A DNA stretch of 64,000 nt from Bolinopsis microptera (taxonomy: Eukaryota > Ctenophora > Tentaculata > Lobata > Bolinopsidae), in contig NC_087073.1 in assembly GCF_026151205.1 (NCBI RefSeq), forward strand, positions 6,407,001 through 6,471,000, read 5' to 3'. Shown piece after piece: positions 56,276 through 64,000 of the stretch. Position numbers and translations under genes: made by a program. Within the stretch, counting starts at the first letter, position 1. The number at the start of each line of letters is the position of its first letter. The notes beneath the pieces were generated by a model. That model worked only from the letters and a program-made list of their open reading frames with translations. It was not told the origin of the DNA and searched no databases.

Positions 56276-59200
56276 ATGAAGGAGGTATTACTACTTTTAG
56301 CTTGCGCTTCTCTCGCAACAGGCTATCGAGAACACCTCAACCAATTTCTCTATGACTTTGAAGAGCTTGCCAAGGACAAAGTCTATTTGGAACATGTCAC
56401 TAACTTCACAGTTGTATCTGCAATGAAAATATATGTGAGGATTGAGCTTCAAAACAAAGTTTTCCACGCTTCATTGCAGCCTCACACAAGCCTGTTCCAT
56501 CCCGACTTGGTAATCAAACACAAGTTTAAAGGTGGTGAAAAGGTCAGCTCTATTAATGTAGAAGAGTACCTGGAAGGGTCCCTGGTAGATGATCCTAGCA
56601 GCAGAGTCCTTATCCACATAAAAGATAATATCATCCATGGAAGTGTTCAAGTTTCTGATCATGAGAAATACTTCATCGAGCCATCTGATAAACACATCAA
56701 AGAGCCTCATGATTTCACATGATTGCATACAAACTCTCTGATGTCAAATTCAATCTGACTAAGCCTGAGGATGGAGGTCATTTTTGTGGGCATGAGTCTC
56801 ATGCAGGCCAAACTGGTTTTTCTGACAAAGACTTTGAATTCATGATACCAAAAACACCAGTGAACGTGGAGGAGGGATTTGAATACTCGAGAAAGAAACG
56901 GGACTCAGAAAAGAAGAAACGCTGTCCCCTAGCTCTCATCGCTGATTACAAATTCTTCGAGTTGCATGGGATGAATGAAGGTACTACAATCAACTACATG
57001 ATTAACCTTGTACAGCAAGTTGATGGGCTTTACCAAAGACAGACGCTAGACCCCGACAACAGTGCAGATTACAAAGACTACGGCTTCACAGTCAAGTATG
57101 TCGAAGTAATAATGGATGACGAGGAAACAGACACAACTTCCTACAAATATGTCGATAACGGTCGAGCATCAGTCTCCATCCTACTCAAGAACTTTGCTTT
57201 TGAGGAATGGCGGCCGGATTATTGCTTAGCTCATCTTTTTACGAACTATGATTTCTCTGGTGGAGTGCTGGGATTGGCTTACGTTGGGACCCCCTCTGGT
57301 AATCGTGTTGGAGGTGTTTGTACACAGACATACAGAGATCCAAGGTCGGGTAGAACAAAGTATTTGAATGTTGGTTTGTCGACTGCTAACAATTATGGCA
57401 GAACTGTTCTCTCGTCCGAACTTCTCTTTGTCACAGGTAACTATGCACTGGAGATATGTTTGCTATTTGCATCTTGTCTTTATTGGTCGATAAAAATAAG
57501 GCCAAGGGTCGAAAGGGATAATGAACAATACAACGTATTTAATATGTATTTTTTTGTTTGCAGGCCACGAATTTGGGCACAACTGGGGCAGTTCTCATGA
57601 CAGCGACAGCTCGCCGGAGTGCGCCCCAAGTGGTAACAGATACATGATGTTCCCCGCTGCAGTTGACGGGTCTCAGGCTAACAACTATTACTTTTCTCCT
57701 TGCAGTGTGCGAGCTATTAATGACGTAAGTATTAATTAATCAATAAACAGATCTTAAATTCATTCAAAATGTATAAGTTTCAAGTATTGCCTGACTCAAG
57801 ATCAGCTAATATTGTCAAGCTATTTCACTTCATTATGTCACTAATTCGCTACATTCCTAGGTACTCCGCGCTAAAGGGGACGACTGTTTCACTAAAGCAG
57901 TTGGATCGGTATGTGGTAATGGAGCGGTGGAAGAGGGAGAGGAATGCGACCAGGGTAACAAGGCGTCGGATTGTTGTAAAAACTGTAAATTCACCAGTGG
58001 ATCCGAGTGTGAGGTAAGACTTGAGTAGAAACTACCTTGTACTTCCTCAGCACAAATACATTTCGTGTAATATCATGGTTTAAATAGGATGTGAAGAATT
58101 TAGAAGCTCATCCGGATCATGTTTCCATTAGCAGCAGCTGGTTCGTATTAGATAGACAACTGGTTCCTAATTTCATTATATTCTCTTACAGGAGTAAGTA
58201 GAGAGTCATTGTAACAATTTTCTCGACATTTTGCACGTTTTTCACAAACATTTCGATAACATTAAACTTCTTTCTCAGCCAATCAACGACGGGTGCTGCG
58301 GAGAGGAGGGGACTGCAAAACACTGCAAATACCAGCTCAACAAAGTGTGTCTAGAGACAGGGTGGAGCACTGATAAGAACATTCACTGCTACAAGGACTT
58401 CACCTGCAAAGTCAACTCAACTTCGTATGTCCAGATTTTTTGGCTGTATTTGTTTATATCGATGCAGCCTTGAATTATAATGAATAATGAGCCCATTTAT
58501 TGATTACGCCTGTTATAATAGTCAGATCAAATATTGATAAGAAACGATTATTCAAAGGTCCTGGGACGTATAGATGGATATACTTACATTTTTGAAAGGC
58601 GCAGTAGTTCTTTATTTAAAAATGATTAATTTAGCCTGCAGCACTAATTGGGAGTGTATGCCCGGATCTGAGGTATCAAAAGGGGACATATGTTTTGACA
58701 ATGGTCGATGTAGAGATGGTGACTGTCAAAATCTGTGCGAATACTACGGTAAAATACCGTGTCTTTGTGCTGAAGATGATGTTGTGAGTTTTTAAAATCT
58801 TATTTACATGCTTATAATCAACTTATTTAGTTATTTCTAGCTGAAACTTGTTTTTTTCTCACGGTTGTTTAAGCAATGTTCGTCTGAACTATTGAATTAT
58901 AGTCCCCAACATTATTCAATCAATATTCTACACAACTATTTACATGCTATTGTTGTTTTAATTAACGAATGCTCATTTCAGTGTCAGCACTGTTGTAAAG
59001 ACAATGAAGAAGCTGAGTGCAAACCGTTCACAAACCCTGACACACAGGTAGTTGACAATCTTGCTGATGGTAAAATCTGTGGTCTTGGAAACTGTAATGC
59101 CGGTATATGCATCGTAAGTCTGACATTCTGAAAATTAACTTTCACTTTTTACAACAATCCAGCTAATACATTTTCTGTGATATGTATCAATTATCATTTC

Positions 59201-62200
59201 CCCTGAGCTGAGCTAGGGAAATTTTTACGAATGTACAGGGGGGGGCAAAAGTCAGTACCCATACGTTGGCCTTAATAGCTCAATCACTGAGTGCCCAATT
59301 GAAATAATTCTTTTTGGTATGACTTACTACCACCACTGGTTCGAGGAATTTGTCAAATCGAAAATATTTGTCTTCATTTTCTTCAAATATGAAGGTTCAT
59401 TTTCGCTTTTTCGCATTTATTAGATAGTTTGAATGGTATTTGGCTACTGTGGACCCTCTGTTTGGAATCAGCTTCCTTATCAATTGAGAACACTAACCGA
59501 TATCGTCTTATTTAAAAAGAAACTAAAGACTCATCTCTTTGAAAACGTATTTGTATAAGTATCATGTATTACCTTTCTCATAAAATCCATACTTCATAAA
59601 AATAAGTTCTTATGTACATGTTACTCATGAGTCGCTTTAGATGGTTTGAACTGAATCTTTGGGTTTTGAGTTCTTTATGGCTATAAAGCGATGTATAAAT
59701 TCGGGCAAAATTCCTACTTATTATTATTATTATTATTTGAATTACGTTTGTCCTGAAAAAAAATTGAGAGTTCTAGCTTCTCAGATGACCGAGATATTAT
59801 ATATGAAGCATAACGAGTTTGTTCATTACGTGTCATCGGGTTAAGGCTAGATCCGCATTACGGGAATCGACAAATCGTGCAGAGAGCCCAATTACGGTGA
59901 CAAATTGCTTGATAACTTCGTCATTTTAAATCCGTTCCGCACCATCTTTTCAGATCATATTCCGGATTAAATGATCTATTGCAATGTGTTACAATGGAGT
60001 CTCTAATATGTTCACAAACACCAGTATTAAAGCAATTCAATGTTGATTGGGTGTGGCCCCCAAAAATCGAATTTTCAAATTTTGGTGACGGAATCCTTGA
60101 ACAAGTAGGTACAGTATGCCATCTGCAAAGCAACAACTCTCAAATATAAAACACGGCGGTGGTATAAGACCCAACGTGTGGGTACTGACTTTTGCCCCCC
60201 CCCCCCCCCCCCTGTACATTTAAACCTTATCTCTGAACCTTATCTTACTCTGTCCGGTAGATTGGTGCTCAAGATTTGCAGGAGAAGTTCTGGGAGGTGA
60301 TGGATAGGCTAGACGCTAACATGCTCGCTAGATGGTTTAAAAATAACATCGTCTTCGTTATTATCGTCTTTACCAGGTACGTCATTCACAAATAGATAAA
60401 ATCATTTACATGCTCTGAACATTTAAAACTTATTATAAAAATCGGATTTGTAGTCTACCTATCTTTATGTTATCTGTGGCACAAAGTTGTAATTAAAATT
60501 GAGAACTGATACTATAATCTTATCACCTAAACCTAATTTGTATAGTTAACTAAAGTAATATTACCATATTTCTAGTTAAATTGTAACATTTATTAATACC
60601 TCAGCATATTTTGGATTCCTATCTCCTTATTTGTGGACTGGCTTGACGATAAACACGATCTTGGATTCTTGGACAAAGTCTTGGGTTCAAGTGGGGCAGA
60701 GAAAAAGGTAAACAAATCAATACCCCCCCCCCCCCCCCCCCATCACCCCCCGGCCTCCCTCACCGCTGTGCGTGCCTGTGTATGTATACATGTTCCTGTG
60801 CATGTGGTTTATTTTTTATTTGTCTCAGCATTTTAAACCTAGGATTAGTATTATCCAGCTAACCTCGGATCTTGTTTTCACTGTGTCCTATTTCTCTAAA
60901 TGTAAACTTAATTAAAGGGACTTCATGACATTTAAAGTTTCGAAAAATCCGCATGATCTATCGAGATTTCCAGTGGATTTCCATATGGTTCCCAATTATT
61001 TTATATCTCTATTTTTTAAAGGTTGATCGGGAAGTTGTAATTGGAATAATCATCATCGAAGTAAGAAAAAAAGGAGCGTTTTTAAATTGATCAAATACAA
61101 AAATACCGAAATATATTACTCAGTCAAACTGGACATGCCGACAACATTATTACGGCCAAATAACTTTGGTTTTGGTTCTTTTTGATAAAACAATAATCAT
61201 AGCCTCAGTTTTAACATACTTTTAAATTTCGCAATAGTACCGTGATGGGTGTCTTAAAGATTTGATAGAAAACGTACAAATGCAAGAAACAGTACATTTT
61301 AAAAATTTGAACAATTTTAATCTAATAAATTTATTTGCGAATCTCGTCGTCATTGAATTATGTGGTACAGAAACTACTCATGACTTGTACATCATCATGC
61401 CATCAAGATCATGGACTAAAATTTCAGTTCTACTGGCTTTGGGTTTGTCGCTCACTTTATTTCACGAACCTGTTACGCGTACGATGTTTGGAGCATAGCT
61501 GTGAGATAGGATACAGCACATCTTATTTTGAAAATAATCACTAGATTTGATAATTCGTTCAGGGGTCTGATAATTGTGAAGTTGAAGATACCGGATCTAT
61601 GGAGGGTACTACAGTGTAATAATTGGAAAGTATGTTTTTGGTAATTTGGTAAGATCTTCAATCAGTGAACACTCTAAGAGATCCGTTTTTTTCTAAAGAT
61701 ATAAATTTCAAGAGTTTCTAATATTTAGTAAACTGTCGCCTTCGACTCCGATCCTTGACTTTTCTTTTAGGTGGTTCATCTAGTGTTTCAGTGCTGGAAT
61801 GTGAGTCCTGCAAGATAGTGTACATATCATGAGTAGCTTACCGGGCAATTGGCTTTCATTGCGCACCAGCTTTAGTTTTGTTCACATTTGTCAAATTTGC
61901 ATTTGGGGCCAATATATGCTTATATGTAAACCCAAAAATTCACACTCGTGATCGTAGAGCAACCTGCAATACATATCAAATTTCAAGCATACATGTACTT
62001 TCAGATTCGGATACGATTCAATATAGCGATTTATTAATCGTGTTATATTACGTCTTGTATATTAGTAGTAGAATCGTAATTTACGTACAGGCGTTTGGTT
62101 GTAACATAGAAGATATAGATGGAGCTCTTCAACACCATTAATTTTGGGAAAAAATATAAACGGTATGCTATGTTAAAACTTAGTCCCCCAATTACTACTC

Positions 62201-62507
62201 CCGAATAGAATCTACTTTTTAACATATTTTAGAACATAAAACATTATATTACTGAGCATGCTCTGACCTGAGAATATGCTATTTAATTCAATATTTGCAT
62301 GGTCTGCAGTTGCTGTTAAGGTCGTAAATTATGACTTCTTCGTGTTACACAATAGATTGATTAAATATCACACTAGAGGCTGTACTAAACCAGTATTCGC
62401 AGGAGCCGAGAGGAACAATGCTGCTACAGGAAAGAAAGTCCCTGTCAACTACAAAGTCGGGCAGTCCTCAGTATCTGTACCCGAAACTTGACGATACTGG
62501 AGTTTGA
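56276..62507 (+). CDS. ADAM17/TACE-like metalloprotease, copy 2 (one-base deletion in exon 1)
   Basis: Nine exons match copy 1: 56276-57436, 57564-57724, 57861-58013, 58279-58424, 58642-58783, 58982-59113, 60261-60376, 60605-60707 and 62403-62507. All domains are present: signal peptide, FCGHE switch, RKKR, CLAHLFT, HEFGHNWGSSH split by intron 1, CGNGAVEEGEECD, QDLQEKFWEVMDRL, membrane helix and a tail ending DDTGV. At 56712-56716 a run of four T in copy 1 (CATGATTTTCACATG) is three T here, throwing the frame to an immediate TGA after 148 codons; the normal frame then continues uninterrupted. Splice sites, downstream codons and the zinc motif are intact, so this is either a very recent null or a homopolymer sequence error. 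Its substrate specificity may differ, since the catalytic domain has many substitutions. Confidence 0.9.
59236..60214. mobile_element. Mariner-like MITE, copy 2 (interrupted)
   Basis: Ends CAGGGGGGGGCAAAAGTCAG and its inverse, with TA on both sides (TGTA-CAG...CTG-TACA). The interior matches the 11908-12673 element in reverse orientation (TGCCATCTGCAAAGCAACAA, AATATAAAACACGGCGG, ACCACTGGTTCGAGGAA). A LINE 3' fragment is inserted at about 59430-59740. It lies in the intron between exons 6 and 7 of ADAM copy 2. Confidence 0.82.
59430..59740 (+). mobile_element. 5'-truncated LINE, copy 2
   Basis: The C-terminal coding end PSVWNQLPYQLRTLTDIVLF then KKKLKTHLF and a stop, typical of CR1/L2-like reverse transcriptases (x-W-N-x-L-P-x-x-[IL]-R...F-K-x-x-L-K-T-H-L), is followed by the same 3' UTR as at 30093-30272 and a (TTA)n tail. 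Nested inside the MITE. Confidence 0.8.
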
Positions 62508-64000
62508 GAAGATATATATATTTAGAGATATTATCTTGTTTCTGTAGAGATATTATCTTGTTTTTGTGCGTGTAAATACCTAGAGAACTGTTTGAGTGTT
62601 AAACGTGAGATCTGCTGTGGATGAAGAGTGTAGTGTACAAGGAGTTGTTTAATTAACAATACACATCCTAGCAGGGATGTATAACATATTTCCATAGCGG
62701 GTGTTTTTAGTGTTTTACGTTTATTAAAGTCGATTTCGAAGTTCAAGGCGTATTTTGATCAGTACAAACATTTAATTCAAAGACAATTGAATAGTTGATA
62801 GTTCCTAAATATCTTAACTAATTTACTTGTATGCATATTTGTGTGATATTGTATGGTTGATATGTTTTTTTGTATGGTTTAATATACTTTCTTTATCAAA
62901 TTTAACTTTGGATTTTTCTTTATCAAATGATATCGCTAAGATTGAACAACTTTGGGCTAATCAATAGGTCGCAGTATGGGTTCGCTTATTATATATATCT
63001 ATACTAACAGTGCTTTAGATTTTATAACAGTATTTTATGTTTGGCATTTCAGTTGATTAGCCACTTTGTGTATCGCCATAGCACAGCATCATCGCAGTTT
63101 GCACCGTTACCGCTCATCGCAAATAACATGCTTTCTTTAAAGAGTATTGCTTGTTAAGTTTTTATCAGGCACACCGCTTTTTACAGTCCTATTATATATG
63201 TGCAAGTGAAGTTTTAAATATTTGCAAACACGTACATACACTATTTTCGGACACATTCGAGCATCACTTCTTTACAAAATCTTGACTTCTCAAAATTGTG
63301 CCCAAATATTTATCAATTTATTATAATACATGCCTTATGTAGGCACGCCTAAAGTTGATAACCAAATATTTAATTTATAAAAGAGATAAAAGGAGGAAAT
63401 TTTAAAAGTTTAATAAGATTTAGATTCTTTTAGGCCAATGATCTGTGTTCAAAATATTTATGAATTAATTCCAGAATTCTAACCAGTCGCTCACTGAATA
63501 CTTGGTGTTAATTAGTATTTAGATAGTGGAAGAAGTTTAATTAACTTTATTATTTGTATTTATTTTAGAAGTCTTCAAGTAATAAGTTCTAGTAATACTT
63601 GTATCAACACCATTACTATTATGCCATGTGCCAGGAGCCTGGTTACATTATACACACACACGCTCACAGGCTAGTACACGATACCAGTTTTACACCTGTA
63701 CAATGAAATAAAGCGGTAGTGTCAAGGAAAAAGCCTCCTAGCTAGGCGGTTGGTAACATAATGTACATTAAAAGTACATTTCCACATAGTTTCCTAGGTG
63801 TAATTTGCGTGGTGTTCCTGCTGTTTTCTAATCGGGGATTGTAATTTTAATCCAAATGTTTCCTCCTAATTATCAAAGTGGTTTTTATTGAACCCTCGAT
63901 TGATCAGATGCGGGTGAGTCTTCCCCTTTAAAGTGCAGTTACTGGGGCCTCTTTTGTACTTTTGATTCGCTTTGTTGATTGGCTTGCTTCATTTGATGAC
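62508..64000. other. 3' flank of ADAM copy 2; nothing else recognised
   Basis: Contains the 3' UTR motif copies at 62521-62562 and a possible distal AATAAA at 63707-63712. The sequence is partly homologous to the 54400-55800 spacer. No exon is seen before the window ends. Confidence 0.45.

Overview
This window looks like nuclear DNA from an invertebrate animal. It is AT-rich, has many short GT-AG introns, AATAAA signals and heavily mixed transposon debris, and carries metazoan families: an ADAM17-type protease pair, a six-transmembrane Kv channel, a serine palmitoyltransferase small subunit and a chromodomain protein. A cnidarian or other early-branching marine animal is a reasonable guess, but nothing here fixes the phylum. 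Exon coordinates come from reading splice sites by eye. Reading phase was checked across every junction I give except where stated, and single ends may be off by a base.

0-19 kb: an inverted-repeat element; a two-exon serine palmitoyltransferase small subunit (minus); and a long, unnamed, helix-rich protein on the minus strand whose ten readable exons run from 18.35 kb down to 2.19 kb. Two plus-strand genes sit inside its introns: a small secreted/basic protein (3.05-3.87 kb) and a remarkable Kv channel (13.8-16.4 kb). The remainder of these introns is filled by a 9-bp array, a ~40-bp minisatellite, a C-rich repeat element, a terminal-repeat element holding a Penelope-type GIY-YIG fragment, a 1.2-kb foldback and a mariner-like MITE.

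18.5-25 kb: a C-rich/G-rich minisatellite, a two-domain glyoxalase-I-like gene (minus), and a multi-exon chromodomain gene (minus) that may end in a hydrophobic anchor.

25.6-44 kb: two tandem paralogues of an unrecognised gene (A, 25.8-29.0 kb; B, 41.7-43.9 kb; both minus) flank a 14-exon lysine/serine/acid-rich gene (C, 30.9-41.2 kb, minus) with weak CENP-C-like features. A 4.5-kb Mutator-like transposon with perfect 40-bp terminal inverted repeats fills almost one whole intron of C.

44-48 kb: GC-rich repeat sequence and a decayed LINE.

48.3-64 kb: a segmental tandem duplication (unit about 8 kb) of an ADAM17/TACE-like metalloprotease, nine exons each, plus strand. Copy 2 carries a one-base deletion in its first exon. 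The introns hold a hAT MITE with an intact 8-bp target duplication, and a second mariner-like MITE with a LINE nested inside it.

The items most worth follow-up are the Kv channel (sensor charges removed, about 165-residue glycosylation-rich turret), the A/B gene family with its duplicated C-terminal domain, and the Mutator-like element with subterminal repeats.
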